The notes under the pieces: generated by a model
Databases searched by the model: none
Told to the model about the DNA's origin: nothing
The model's input: only the letters and a program-made list of their open reading frames with translations
Source of the DNA: Campylobacter concisus
GTDB taxonomy: Bacteria; Campylobacterota; Campylobacteria; Campylobacterales; Campylobacteraceae
Assembly: GCF_003048905.1 (NCBI RefSeq)
Contig: NZ_PIRO01000006.1
Span: 1 to 64,000, forward strand
Direction of reading: 5' to 3'
Length of the DNA: 64,000 nucleotides
In this document: positions 1 to 8,053 of the stretch, in pieces
Position numbering within the stretch: the first letter of the stretch is position 1
Layout of the letters: each line of letters begins with the position of its first letter
Made by a program: the position numbers and the translations under genes

Positions 1-341
1 TTTAGGAAGTGACCAGTTAAGAGTCCCTCGATCTTGCTACCAAGTGGGCAGGCTTTGGGTGAGTCAGAGTGGATCTTAAAAAGTTTTTCTTTATCATTTA
101 CTGCGTTAAAGATTTGAAGGAGGGTTATATCTTTTGGCTCTTTCGCAAGACTCACACCACCAACTCCAGCTACAATATTCACAAGTCCTGCAGCCTTTAG
201 AGTGCCAAGCAGGCGCCTAACGATAACTGGGTTTGTGTTTATGCTGCCAGCTATAAATTCGCTAGTAACCTTTTCGTTTTCAAAAAATTTAGCACATAAA
301 AGCGCGTGTATTGCAGTTGAAAATTTAATGCCAACTTGCAT
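1..341 (-). CDS. Rrf2-family transcriptional regulator (partial, C-terminus outside window)
   Basis: I translated this by hand from an ATG at 341..339 down to the window edge: about 113 residues, no stop reached. The N-terminus (MQVGIKFSTAIHALLC) and a helix-turn-helix with SINTNPVIVRRLLGTLKAAG are typical of Rrf2 winged-helix proteins of the YwnA type. The stretch VAGVGGVSLAKEP is the usual wing, and a single Cys (KACPLGSKI) is visible further on. A Shine-Dalgarno AAGGA lies just upstream. A TATAAT lies upstream of that, so it probably has its own promoter. Rrf2 proteins often sense redox state or iron-sulphur clusters; I do not see the three-Cys cluster motif here, though the end is missing. 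It is the obvious candidate regulator of the adjacent NAD(P)-binding/cupin genes. Confidence 0.85.
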   Translation of the reverse strand, partial: MQVGIKFSTAIHALLCAKFFENEKVTSEFIAGSINTNPVIVRRLLGTLKAAGLVNIVAGVGGVSLAKEPKDITLLQIFNAVNDKEKLFKIHSDSPKACPLGSKIEGLLTGHFL

Positions 342-363
342 GATCGTCCTTAAATTTTTCGTG

Positions 364-369
364 ATTATA
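364..369 (-). promoter_or_regulatory. -10 element for the Rrf2 gene
   Basis: A perfect TATAAT on the minus strand lies about 22 bp before the Rrf2 start codon. No convincing -35 is present, which is normal for Campylobacter sigma70 promoters. It suggests the regulator is not solely dependent on the promoter of the upstream cupin gene. Confidence 0.5.
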
Positions 370-387
370 CTTAAATTTTCTGCCAAA

Positions 388-429
388 GACAGCCAGCTAA
401 ATTTGACTTATGAGCCTTTGCTAGCTGTC
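388..429 (-). terminator. Possible hairpin after the NAD(P)-binding gene
   Basis: Arms GACAGCCAGC (388..397) and GCTAGCTGTC (420..429) pair over 10 bp with one G-T wobble or mismatch. It lies between the NAD(P)-binding gene and the Rrf2 gene. The T-run after it is poor, so it may be an attenuating hairpin rather than a full terminator. Confidence 0.35.
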
Positions 430-441
430 AAATTTATAAAC

Positions 442-1077
442 TCATGCTCTCTCTCCGACGGCGGTAAAGCGCTTTTGGATAAATTTCTTGTTTTTTAGCT
501 CGTCAATGATCGCAAGCGCAAGGTCTGCGTAGCTTATGTAGCTCTCATTTTTTGAGTTTAGTATGAGATCATCCCCGCCAAGCACGTATTTGCCCGTGCG
601 AGCGCCATTTGCGTCGTAGTCGCCTGCTGGACTTACATACGTCCAAAGCACATTTGTGCTACCTTTTAGCTCAAAATATGACTCCGCCGTAGCCTTTGCC
701 ACACCCATATATGCTGCTGGGAAGTCTGGCGTATCCATGACCATAGTGCCTTTGCTATCAACAAATAACGTGCCAGCGCCGCCAACTACGATGAGCCTTG
801 TGTTAGTGCCTTCTAGTAAATTTACTAGGTGGGCGGCCACTTTTTTGTGAAGTGGGAAGGTTTCTTCGCTCCATGCTGCAAATGCGCTAATAACCGCGTC
901 AAAGCCTGCTAAATCAGCCTTTGTAAGCTCGAAAATATCTTTATAAACGACCTTTACGCTTTCGTTTTTATACTCTTTGTTTCTAACGATCGCTGTGACG
1001 TCGTAACCTTGTTTTAGCGCCTCATTTACTAAATTTGCACCGCTTTTGCCGTTTGCACCTATGATTGCTATTTTCAT
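442..1077 (-). CDS. NAD(P)-binding protein (YwnB-like, atypical SDR/NmrA fold)
   Basis: This 211-residue protein opens with a Rossmann beta strand and a glycine motif, IAIIGANGKSGANL (about residues 3-16), that binds NAD(P)H. The middle (DAVISAFAAW, then LIVVGGAGTLF) matches the NAD(P)H-binding family that includes Bacillus YwnB and flavin-reductase-like proteins. There is no classical YxxxK catalytic pair, so it is an 'atypical' SDR whose substrate I cannot name. It lies 28 bp downstream of the cupin gene and is almost certainly co-transcribed with it from the promoter at 1533..1561. The Rrf2 regulator follows. A role in redox or quinone/electrophile stress is an inference from the regulator and operator arrangement. 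Confidence 0.8.
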   Translation of the reverse strand: MKIAIIGANGKSGANLVNEALKQGYDVTAIVRNKEYKNESVKVVYKDIFELTKADLAGFDAVISAFAAWSEETFPLHKKVAAHLVNLLEGTNTRLIVVGGAGTLFVDSKGTMVMDTPDFPAAYMGVAKATAESYFELKGSTNVLWTYVSPAGDYDANGARTGKYVLGGDDLILNSKNESYISYADLALAIIDELKNKKFIQKRFTAVGERA

Positions 1078-1105
1078 TGTTTATCCTTTAAATTTGTCTT
1101 TAAAT

Positions 1106-1480
1106 TTAGAGCCAGCTTGGCTTTACGTCATCAACTATCACGCCGTCGCTCATAGTGTATTGCTCTAGGCTACCGCGTTTTGTCTGGATGCAGATCATTT
1201 TGATGCCGTTTTTGCCAGCTTTAAAGCACCTCTTACCCTCTGGATCTATGCGCACCGCGTCACCTTTGCTTACATTTATCACTTCGCCGTCGATGAAGAG
1301 CTCGCCATCGCCATCAGTGATGATGTAAAGCTCCTCGTTTTGCTTGTGCGCATGGACAAATGGCACGCTTACATTTGCCGCAAGCTCATTTATAGATACC
1401 TCACAGCCAGTTAAATTTAAAGCTTCTTTTAGCTCGACTCTTGGCTCGTTTGCGACCTTTGCAACCTGATAATTTTTCAT
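1106..1480 (-). CDS. Cupin-domain protein
   Basis: This 124-residue single-domain cupin has the metal-binding signature in order: FVHAHKQNEELYIITDGDGEL (about residues 41-61) gives the His-x-His and Glu ligands of motif 1, and the GDAVRIDPEGKRCF segment forms motif 2. The usual second-motif His is not obvious (a Lys/Arg sits there), so metal binding may be partial. Function is unknown. Small cupins next to NAD(P)-binding proteins are common in stress-responsive operons. It is the first gene of the minus-strand unit that starts at the sigma70 promoter just upstream, with an AGGAG ribosome site 7 bases before the ATG. Confidence 0.8.
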   Translation of the reverse strand: MKNYQVAKVANEPRVELKEALNLTGCEVSINELAANVSVPFVHAHKQNEELYIITDGDGELFIDGEVINVSKGDAVRIDPEGKRCFKAGKNGIKMICIQTKRGSLEQYTMSDGVIVDDVKPSWL

Positions 1481-1499
1481 TTTTTCTCCTTATTTTTAT

Positions 1500-1522
1500 G
1501 TTGTAATCTTTTTACTTACAAC
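1500..1522. promoter_or_regulatory. Operator 1: GTTGTAA-N9-TTACAAC
   Basis: A perfect inverted repeat of 7 bp arms with a 9 bp spacer lies just downstream of the predicted start of transcription of the cupin gene (about +4 to +26). The same core and spacer recur at operator 2, with centres about 49 bp apart. This is a roadblock position for a dimeric repressor. Confidence 0.7.
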
Positions 1523-1532
1523 TGATGAGCGA

Positions 1533-1561
1533 AGTATAATAATTTTTTGTTGTAATGTCAA
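1533..1561 (-). promoter_or_regulatory. Sigma70 promoter of the cupin/NAD(P)-binding operon
   Basis: On the minus strand a perfect TTGACA (complement of 1556..1561) is followed, after exactly 17 bp, by TATACT (complement of 1533..1538). A clear -35 is unusual in Campylobacter, so this should be a strong promoter unless repressed. The -35 lies inside the spacer of operator 2 and the right half of the promoter abuts operator 1. Confidence 0.8.
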
Positions 1562-1579
1562 GAGTTACAACAAAAAATT
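1541..1579. promoter_or_regulatory. Operator 2: 15-bp-arm palindrome over the -35
   Basis: The arms AATTTTTTGTTGTAA (1541..1555) and its exact reverse complement (1565..1579) flank a 9 bp spacer. The inner 7 bp of each arm are identical to operator 1. The site covers the cupin -35 and also lies just before the divergent gene's putative -10 (TAGAAT, 1602..1607), so one protein could control both directions. Confidence 0.75.
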
Positions 1580-1622
1580 TCAAATTTTTATAAATTTGGG
1601 CTAGAATTTGCAAAAAATTCTA

Positions 1623-1634
1623 GGAGTAAATTTG
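1623..1634 (+). promoter_or_regulatory. Ribosome site and TTG start of the ABC-type membrane protein
   Basis: GGAG at 1623..1626 is 5 bases before a TTG at 1632. The other in-frame TTG, at 1608, has no such site and follows directly on a TAGAAT -10 (1602..1607), so it would lie at or before the transcript start. This decides for 1632. Confidence 0.65.
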
Positions 1635-2516
1635 CAAAATAACGCCTTTAAAACGCTAAAGAGCATAGCGACCGAGCATAACAAAAAGCTCATTTTGACC
1701 TTTGCTTTGGTGCTAGCAGAGAACGGACTTTTTCTAGCATACCCGATATTTGCGGGCTTTGCGATAAACGCAATCATGCAAGGAAATACGTTAAATGCTC
1801 TCATTTACGCACTTTTTGTGCTCATAGCGTGGCTTGTAGGAGCCATTAGACGCCGCGTGGATACGCAAGTTTTTGCAAATATCTACGCAAAGCTTGCTGT
1901 AAATGTCATCATGAATGAAAAACAAAATGCCAAAGACGACTCCGCCATCATCGCCAGAGTAGCGCTCTCGCGAGAGTTTGTAAATTTCTTTGAGACGCAT
2001 TTTCCTATATTTTTTACATCGGTTATTTCGATCATCGGCTCAGCGTTTATGCTCATTTTTGTTGAGCCAAAGGTCGCTGTGGCGTGCTTTGCCGTAATGA
2101 TCGCTTTTCTTATATTTTTACCAAGATATATTAAGAAAAATGACGACCTTTATCTTCGCTTAAATGACCGCCTAGAAAAAGAGGCAAAGGTGATAGGTGT
2201 TTTTAACAAAAGCACGCTAAATAGGCACTACGATGTCGTTTCTAAATTTCGTATAGCGATCTCAAATAGGGAGGCGATAAGCTATTTTATCATCGGCATT
2301 AGCGCTTCACTGCTCTTTTTGGTGGCGATAATAGTGTTAAGCTCGCAGCAGACAAATGCCGGCCACATCTACTCTGTGATGACCTATATATGGAATTTCG
2401 TCATCAGTCTTGATGACTCGCCAAAGCTCATAGAGGAATTTTCAAATTTAAAAGATATCGGCAAGAGGATCGACGCCCAAAAGAAGGACAATGATGCACA
2501 ACAAGAACGTTCTTAG
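1632..2516 (+). CDS. ABC transporter six-transmembrane-domain protein (no ATPase domain)
   Basis: The protein has about 294 residues from the preferred TTG start. Hydrophobic segments near residues 20-40, 50-68, 125-145, 152-172 and 226-248, separated by charged loops, match the stand-alone 'ABC six-TM domain' family. No Walker A, signature or Walker B motif is present and no ATPase gene follows. It may therefore need a partner elsewhere, or work as a membrane protein without ATP hydrolysis. The 3' end overlaps the CDF exporter gene by 26 bp, so the two are translationally coupled. It is divergent from the cupin operon and shares its operator region. Confidence 0.65.
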   Translation: MQNNAFKTLKSIATEHNKKLILTFALVLAENGLFLAYPIFAGFAINAIMQGNTLNALIYALFVLIAWLVGAIRRRVDTQVFANIYAKLAVNVIMNEKQNAKDDSAIIARVALSREFVNFFETHFPIFFTSVISIIGSAFMLIFVEPKVAVACFAVMIAFLIFLPRYIKKNDDLYLRLNDRLEKEAKVIGVFNKSTLNRHYDVVSKFRIAISNREAISYFIIGISASLLFLVAIIVLSSQQTNAGHIYSVMTYIWNFVISLDDSPKLIEEFSNLKDIGKRIDAQKKDNDAQQERS

Positions 2517-3408
2517 AAATTCATTTTTTCTAATTTTCACGTTTATGATAGTTGAGGCCGTTTTTGGCTTCGTTTCAAACTCGCTTGCGCTTGTTAGCGA
2601 CGCATTTCACATGCTCTCAGACGCTGCGGCTCTCTTTTTGTCGCTGATTGCTTTTAAGATCGCAGAAAAAAGGGCAAATTTACAAAAGACCTTTGGCTAC
2701 AAAAGGGTCGAGATCATCGCTGCTTTCATAAATGCCATCGCTCTTATCGCACTTGCAGTCTTTGTCGTAGTCGAAGCTATCATCAGGCTTTTTAACGAGC
2801 CAGAGATCAAAGCTGAGACGATGCTTTTTGTTAGCATTTTGGGGCTTGTGGTAAATTTAGTCGTGGCTATTTATATGCATAAAAGTGCTGATACAAAAGA
2901 AAATTTAAATATGAAAGGTGCTTATTTGCACGTGCTTGGCGACACGCTTGGCTCGGTTGGTGCCATCGTCGCGGCACTTCTTGTGATGAAATTTAACTTC
3001 ACGCAGGCCGATAGCATCGCAAGTATCTTTGTCTCGCTACTCATCATAAAAAGTGGCGCTAGCTTGCTAAAAGATAGCTTTAATATCCTGATAGAAGCCG
3101 TGCCGCTTAAGCTTGATACGGATGAAATTTTAGGCGTTATAAAGGGCGTAGATGGCGTTAAAATCGTGCATGACCTACATATCTGGGCGATAAATGCTGG
3201 CACAAACGCGCTCATAGCCCATGTGGTGGTGGATGATGCGCTAAGCGTGGCTGAAATTTCAAAGATGATAAAGCGCATCGAGCACGAGCTTTCTCACGTT
3301 GGCATCGGCCATGTCACGCTTCAGTTTGAGAGCGAGAGCCTTGGGCACAAAGATGATCTCATCTGCGAGCTAAATGATGAAGATGATCACTTTGGGCATC
3401 ATCACTAA
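2491..3408 (+). CDS. Cation diffusion facilitator (zinc-type CDF exporter)
   Basis: This 305-residue CDF protein exports divalent metal, probably Zn(II), against protons across the inner membrane. Six membrane segments fill the first 210 residues. The metal site of TM2 is visible as SDAFHMLSD (His and Asp four apart) and that of TM5 as LHVLGD, the His/Asp pairing of zinc-specific members such as CzcD and ZitB. A cytoplasmic ferredoxin-like domain (about 205-285, with HDLHIWAINAG) follows. The tail ends in His-rich HFGHHH, a likely metal-binding element. Two ATGs at 2491 and 2494 are possible starts. Confidence 0.9.
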   Translation: MMHNKNVLRNSFFLIFTFMIVEAVFGFVSNSLALVSDAFHMLSDAAALFLSLIAFKIAEKRANLQKTFGYKRVEIIAAFINAIALIALAVFVVVEAIIRLFNEPEIKAETMLFVSILGLVVNLVVAIYMHKSADTKENLNMKGAYLHVLGDTLGSVGAIVAALLVMKFNFTQADSIASIFVSLLIIKSGASLLKDSFNILIEAVPLKLDTDEILGVIKGVDGVKIVHDLHIWAINAGTNALIAHVVVDDALSVAEISKMIKRIEHELSHVGIGHVTLQFESESLGHKDDLICELNDEDDHFGHHH

Positions 3409-3415
3409 AATTTGA

Positions 3416-3835
3416 GTGAAATTTGACGCAAAAGGCTTAAATTTAATGTTTCGCATAAAAAATGAATATCCAATGGTCGTGGCTATCGGTTTGCTTGGTA
3501 TTTTTATGGATATGGTTCCTCTTATCGCAGTAAATTTCGTAGTAGCCTTGATCTGCGCTCTATTTTGTATGAAAAAGGGCTATATATTCATTTTGTTGCT
3601 GGCGTTAAATTTTGCTCTGTATTTTAATGCCATAGATGCTCCGTTTAAGCAGCCAGAGCTTTGGACTTATCACGTGCCAGTGCTGGCAACTGCGACATAC
3701 GGGCTTAGTGCTTTAGTTTATGCTTCAGCTTTTCTCGCTTTTTTACCGCTTTTTGCTTATCTTTATTTTTTATATTCACTTTGCGTTGTGCTCTGCGCTT
3801 TGCGTAAAAGTTTAAGAGCTAAATTTGAGCTTTAA
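3416..3835 (+). CDS. Small membrane protein, function unknown
   Basis: The reading frame gives up to 139 residues, with four hydrophobic segments (about 20-50, 54-72, 85-108, 110-128) and hardly any soluble part. I do not recognise a family. The frame can start at a GTG (3416) or an ATG (3446); neither has a strong ribosome site. It lies 7 bp after the CDF exporter gene on the same strand and probably belongs to that transcript. Composition and codon use match the neighbours, so it is a plausible real gene. Confidence 0.55.
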   Translation: MKFDAKGLNLMFRIKNEYPMVVAIGLLGIFMDMVPLIAVNFVVALICALFCMKKGYIFILLLALNFALYFNAIDAPFKQPELWTYHVPVLATATYGLSALVYASAFLAFLPLFAYLYFLYSLCVVLCALRKSLRAKFEL

Positions 3836-3924
3836 ATTTAAGCCTTGCTAACCTAGCAAACTCATTTTTACTCAACTTTAACGATTTTTTTTATAAAATC
3901 GCCTAAAATTTAACTAGGGATTTC

Positions 3925-5715
3925 ATGAAAAACATTAGAAACTTTAGCATCATAGCTCACATCGACCACGGCAAAAGCACGCTTGCTGATCGCCTCATTC
4001 AGGAGTGTGGCGCCGTAAGTGACCGTGAGATGAGCAGCCAGATCATGGATACGATGGATATCGAAAAAGAGCGTGGTATCACGATCAAAGCCCAGTCTGT
4101 CCGCCTAAACTACGCAATAAATGGGCAAAATTTTGTTCTAAATTTGATAGACACTCCAGGACACGTCGATTTTAGCTACGAGGTAAGCCGTAGCCTAGCT
4201 AGTTGCGAGGGTGCGCTGCTAGTCGTAGACGCTTCTCAGGGCGTAGAGGCGCAGACTATCGCAAACGTCTATATCGCGCTAGAAAACAACCTAGAGATCA
4301 TCCCAGTCATCAACAAGATCGACCTACCAGCGGCTGACCCTGCTAGGGTAAAAGACGAGATCGAGCACATCATAGGACTTGACTGCTCAGGAGCGATCGA
4401 AGTAAGCGCAAAAACAGGCGTTGGCATAAAAGAGCTGCTTGAAGCGATCATCACGAGGATCCCTGCACCAAATGGCGACGTAAGCAAGCCTACAAAGGCG
4501 CTAATCTACGATAGTTGGTTTGACAACTACCTTGGCGCGCTTGCTCTTGTGCGTGTTTATGATGGTGAAATTTCAAAAAATGATGAAATTTTGGTCATGG
4601 GCACGGGCAAAAAACACATCGTGCTAGACCTCATGTATCCAAACCCTATCGCTCCTATCAAGACAAAAAGCCTTGCAGCTGGCGAGGTTGGCATCGTTGT
4701 TTTGGGGCTTAAAAATGTTAGCGACGTGCAAGTTGGAGATACGATAACGCAGTCAAGAAATCCTCTAAAAGAGCCAGTTGGCGGCTTTGAGAGGGCTAAG
4801 CCGTTTGTTTTTGCGGGACTTTATCCAATAGAAACTGATAAATTTGAAGATCTGCGTGATGCGCTGGATAAGCTAAAGCTAAATGACAGCTCCATTAGCT
4901 ACGAGCCAGAGACCTCGGTCGCACTTGGATTTGGCTTTAGGGTTGGCTTTTTAGGTCTTCTTCATATGGAGGTCGTCAAAGAGAGGCTGGAGCGTGAATT
5001 TGACCTAGATCTCATCGCCACAGCGCCAACTGTGACTTATGAAGTCATCCAAACTGATGGGCTAAATTTAAAGATCCAAAACCCAAGCCAGCTGCCACCA
5101 GTCAATAAAATAGACTCGATCCTTGAGCCATACGTGAAAGCGACTATTATCACTCCAAGCGAGTTTTTGGGCAACATTATCACACTCTTAAACAACCGCC
5201 GCGGCATACAAACGAAGATGGACTACATCACGACTGACCGCGTATTGCTCGAGTATGACATACCGATGAACGAGATCGTTATGGACTTTTATGACAAGCT
5301 AAAGTCAAGCACCAAAGGCTACGCGAGCTTTGACTACGAGCCTAGCGACTACCGCGTGGGCGATCTAGTAAAGCTTGATGTCAAAGTGGCTGGCGAGACG
5401 GTCGATGCGCTCTCTATCATCGTACCTGAGAGCAAGGCGCAGACAAAGGGCAGGGACTTCGTAAAGGCGATGAAAGAGATCGTGCCGCGTCAGCTCTTTG
5501 AGGTGGCGATACAAGCTAGCATCGGCAATAAAATAATCGCTCGAGAAACCGTAAAATCAATGGGTAAAAACGTCACAGCCAAGTGCTACGGCGGCGACAT
5601 CACTCGTAAGAGAAAGTTGCTTGAAAAGCAAAAAGAGGGTAAAAAGCGTATGAAGGCGATAGGAAAGGTGAATTTGCCGCAAGAAGCATTCTTATCCGTC
5701 TTAAAAATAGACTAG
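3925..5715 (+). CDS. lepA: Elongation factor 4 (LepA), ribosome back-translocating GTPase
   Basis: The length of 596 residues is normal for LepA. G1 is AHIDHGKST (about 11-19), G3 is DTPGH (about 77-81) and G4 is NKID (about 131-134). The effector region holds RGITIKAQS. Domain II and the EF-G-like domains III and V follow, and the LepA-specific C-terminal domain ([19 protein letters not shown]) ends the protein, so it is not EF-G or TypA. It binds GTP and acts on stalled or mistranslocated ribosomes at the membrane and in the cytosol. It stands alone between short intergenic regions. Confidence 0.97.
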   Translation: MKNIRNFSIIAHIDHGKSTLADRLIQECGAVSDREMSSQIMDTMDIEKERGITIKAQSVRLNYAINGQNFVLNLIDTPGHVDFSYEVSRSLASCEGALLVVDASQGVEAQTIANVYIALENNLEIIPVINKIDLPAADPARVKDEIEHIIGLDCSGAIEVSAKTGVGIKELLEAIITRIPAPNGDVSKPTKALIYDSWFDNYLGALALVRVYDGEISKNDEILVMGTGKKHIVLDLMYPNPIAPIKTKSLAAGEVGIVVLGLKNVSDVQVGDTITQSRNPLKEPVGGFERAKPFVFAGLYPIETDKFEDLRDALDKLKLNDSSISYEPETSVALGFGFRVGFLGLLHMEVVKERLEREFDLDLIATAPTVTYEVIQTDGLNLKIQNPSQLPPVNKIDSILEPYVKATIITPSEFLGNIITLLNNRRGIQTKMDYITTDRVLLEYDIPMNEIVMDFYDKLKSSTKGYASFDYEPSDYRVGDLVKLDVKVAGETVDALSIIVPESKAQTKGRDFVKAMKEIVPRQLFEVAIQASIGNKIIARETVKSMGKNVTAKCYGGDITRKRKLLEKQKEGKKRMKAIGKVNLPQEAFLSVLKID

Positions 5716-5887
5716 AGGCGTGCCGTGAGCGCCTTTGAATGAGCTTTAAATTTTCTCTCTTCGATGGACTATTTGTCCTATCTTGATCGAAAATTTATGC
5801 GCAACATCCAAAATCATCTCACGACATTATGACTTGTCTTATGCTGTTTTGATAGGTTTAAATACTAAATTTACAAAAAGGAGCACT

Positions 5888-6118
5888 ATGCCATTTGTGA
5901 AAATTTGTGTGACAAAAGAGGGTGATAGCCCAAGTGTGGAGCAAAAAGAGAAGATGATAAGCGGAGTTACAAAGCTAATAAGCGAAATTTTAGGTAGAAG
6001 CGCTCAAAATACCGTTGTCATTATCGATGAGATCGATACGAATAACTATGGCATCGCAGGCGAGAGTGCGAAAAATCTTCGTAAAAAACAAAACGAGCAA
6101 AAGGAAGTAAAATGCTAA
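5888..6118 (+). CDS. 4-oxalocrotonate tautomerase family protein
   Basis: The protein has 76 residues, starting MPFVKICVTKEG. After removal of Met, Pro becomes the N-terminal catalytic base of this family. AAAGGAG sits 5 bases before the ATG, which rules out an upstream in-frame ATG at 5783. The 2-hydroxymuconate/4-OT fold forms small oligomers; the tail (AKNLRKKQNEQKEVKC) is charged. No aromatic degradation genes are nearby, so the natural substrate is unknown. This is typical of chromosomal 4-OT homologues in epsilonproteobacteria. The stop overlaps the start of the next gene by 7 bp. Confidence 0.9.
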   Translation: MPFVKICVTKEGDSPSVEQKEKMISGVTKLISEILGRSAQNTVVIIDEIDTNNYGIAGESAKNLRKKQNEQKEVKC

Positions 6119-6834
6119 GAATGACATTACTGGCAGTTTTTGCAGCTGTCTTTCTAACTGGCTGTGTGGCAAAAGCTAGCCTTTGTCTATCATGTGAAGG
6201 AATAGACGGCGTGCAAAGTACGAGCATAAATAGCGAAGATAAGATGTATTTTGAAGAGGTTATGAGGATACCGGCTGACTGCAGCGCTTGTAAAGGCAGG
6301 GGCGATGGTCTTTTTATAAATGGTGTTAAATACAAAAGTGATGTAGCAATAAACTGCTGCTTGGAAAAAAACATGATCGATACTAATGTTGGATTAAAAA
6401 AGGTTTATTTTCACAGAATCGTTGATGCTAGAAGTAGTGCAAGATCGATATATTACACAGGCGTTGAAGGAAATACTGCAGTTTTTAACTCAAATCCGCG
6501 CCTTGAAGTGCTTTTTTACATGTTTTTGCAGCGTGAGTTAAATTCTCGCGGGATCGTTGTTGTCGATACTCAAACATCGCCTTACACATATAGGCTTGAT
6601 TTTAGATTTGACGAGCTTAGAGGAAACTACTCAGGAAGTTCAGAAATTTTAAATGGACATCTAAATGGGCTTCTTATTCTTTCAAATATAAATTTCAAAA
6701 AAACGTTACCTATCTCGACTAGGCACCATGTGGAGAAGCTAGAGGCTTCAGAGTCTGGTCAGTTTGACTTTTTTATCGCACTTTTGGTTAAACAAGCCGC
6801 GATAAAAGTAGCCGATGAGATCACTAAACTTTAA
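6112..6834 (+). CDS. Putative lipoprotein with clustered cysteines
   Basis: This 240-residue exported protein has an N-terminal signal ending in a lipobox, LTGC (about 15-18), so it should be anchored by a lipidated Cys. The mature part begins with paired cysteines (CLSC, then CSAC about 30 residues on, then a CC pair), which could form disulphides or bind a metal. The C-terminal half (LEVLFYMFLQRELNSRGIVV and onwards) looks like a globular alpha/beta domain, similar in layout to the next gene. It is translationally coupled to the tautomerase gene and followed after 12 bp by another lipoprotein. It resembles, from memory, the Cj0089-Cj0091 lipoproteins of C. jejuni. Confidence 0.6.
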   Translation: MLRMTLLAVFAAVFLTGCVAKASLCLSCEGIDGVQSTSINSEDKMYFEEVMRIPADCSACKGRGDGLFINGVKYKSDVAINCCLEKNMIDTNVGLKKVYFHRIVDARSSARSIYYTGVEGNTAVFNSNPRLEVLFYMFLQRELNSRGIVVVDTQTSPYTYRLDFRFDELRGNYSGSSEILNGHLNGLLILSNINFKKTLPISTRHHVEKLEASESGQFDFFIALLVKQAAIKVADEITKL

Positions 6835-6846
6835 AAAGGAAAAACG

Positions 6847-7404
6847 ATGAATAAATTTAAATTTTTAGCTATTTTTGGATTTTTTGTTTTATTTTTAACT
6901 GGTTGTGCGCCAAGTCAAAGTGTTGTCGCATTTGATCCATATAAGGCTGCTGCGAGCCAGCAAAATAGCGGCTTTGAGGCCTACATAAGCGCAGTGCATG
7001 ATAACCGCAAAAATAAAAGTACCATTGCTACGATCACTGATAGCAAAGGTACCGTAAAAGAATATGTCGTGCTTCAAAACGATCTTGCTACTTATTTTAT
7101 TGATTCGCTCAAAAAAGAGCTTATGGCGCGCGGTGCAAATGTAAATGGCATGGGTGGCGTTGTAGTTGAAATTTTTATCAACGAGTTTGAAGCAAATATG
7201 AGCGGATACGGCACTGATAATACAAAAGGTAATATTAAGATTACACTTAAGATCCAAAAAGGCGATCAAAGCATCGTTAAAAACATTTCAAATAATCAAA
7301 CCAAATTTGAGTTAATTCCCACAGGTGGAGCATTTAAATCATTTTTAACTGAGATCATAAATGATGCCATCAAACGCACAGCAATTGCTATTTTAAATAG
7401 CTAA
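6847..7404 (+). CDS. YajG-like lipoprotein
   Basis: This 185-residue protein has a signal peptide and lipobox LTGC (about 18-21). The mature part alternates predicted strands and a helix (LATYFIDSLKKELMARG) in the style of the YajG/DUF799-type small lipoprotein families. The pattern 'strand, TYFIDSLKKEL helix, GVVVEIFINEF strand' also appears in the preceding lipoprotein, so the two may be partners or distant paralogues. Attachment to the outer membrane is likely; function is unknown. Its stop overlaps the next gene's start by one base, which suggests an operon through the ComF-type gene. Confidence 0.6.
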   Translation: MNKFKFLAIFGFFVLFLTGCAPSQSVVAFDPYKAAASQQNSGFEAYISAVHDNRKNKSTIATITDSKGTVKEYVVLQNDLATYFIDSLKKELMARGANVNGMGGVVVEIFINEFEANMSGYGTDNTKGNIKITLKIQKGDQSIVKNISNNQTKFELIPTGGAFKSFLTEIINDAIKRTAIAILNS

Positions 7405-7973
7405 TGTTTTGTGCGTTTTGCAAGAGCTTTACGCTAAATACATTTTGTAAAATTTGCTCACAAATTTTAAGCGAGCCAAGCCCGATAGTAAGAGAACTAG
7501 AGGGCTTTAAAATTTATAGCTTTTACGGCTACTCTGAAATAAAAGAACTCATCCACTCCAAGCACCAAATGTACGGATATCTTATATATAAAAACTTAGC
7601 CAAATTTGCATTTAATAAATTTGCTAAAAGCTTTAGCTTTCCGGAGAAAGTCTATGCTCTGCCTATAGATGATAGAGTTCATTTTGGCTACTCACACACG
7701 GCTATTTTGGCAAATGCACTAAGGGCTAAAAATCTAAAGCCCATATTTCATGCACTGCATGCAACCAGTAAGATCAGCTATAGTGGTAAGGATTTACAAT
7801 TTAGACAAAATAACCCAAGAAATTTTAAAATCCTAAAAAAGATCACTGCGCCAGTTATTTTGGTAGATGACATCGTAACCACTGGCACTACGATACTTGA
7901 GGCTAAAAACACTCTAGAAAAAGCTGGCGTAAAAGTACTTTTTGCTCTAGTTTTAGCTGACGCTAAATATTAA
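7404..7973 (+). CDS. ComF-family phosphoribosyltransferase-like protein
   Basis: The protein has 189 residues. A four-cysteine zinc-finger-like N-terminus (two CxxC pairs at residues 3-6 and 15-18) is followed by a type I phosphoribosyltransferase domain. Its PRPP-binding loop VILVDDIVTTGTT occupies about residues 151-163. The arrangement is that of ComFC, needed for DNA uptake during natural transformation, where it supports single-strand entry in the cytosol. Campylobacter species are naturally competent, so that role fits. The fold alone cannot exclude a metabolic transferase. It ends the plus-strand unit, facing convergent yggS. Confidence 0.85.
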   Translation: MFCAFCKSFTLNTFCKICSQILSEPSPIVRELEGFKIYSFYGYSEIKELIHSKHQMYGYLIYKNLAKFAFNKFAKSFSFPEKVYALPIDDRVHFGYSHTAILANALRAKNLKPIFHALHATSKISYSGKDLQFRQNNPRNFKILKKITAPVILVDDIVTTGTTILEAKNTLEKAGVKVLFALVLADAKY

Positions 7974-8053
7974 ATTTTAATTTTTTTCAAGTCTTTTTAG
8001 TAAAAATTTATCAAGCTCCAGCAGCAGAGGCAAATCAGACAAAAGCGATAAAA

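Noticed and set aside
202-498. 98-codon plus-strand frame antisense to the Rrf2 and NAD(P)-binding genes
   Set aside because: It is a mirror of real genes on the other strand; the minus-strand translation gives a clear Rrf2 protein.
5716-5740. AGGCG/CGCCT hairpin just after lepA as a terminator
   Set aside because: Only five pairs with a long loop and no T-run; too weak to list.
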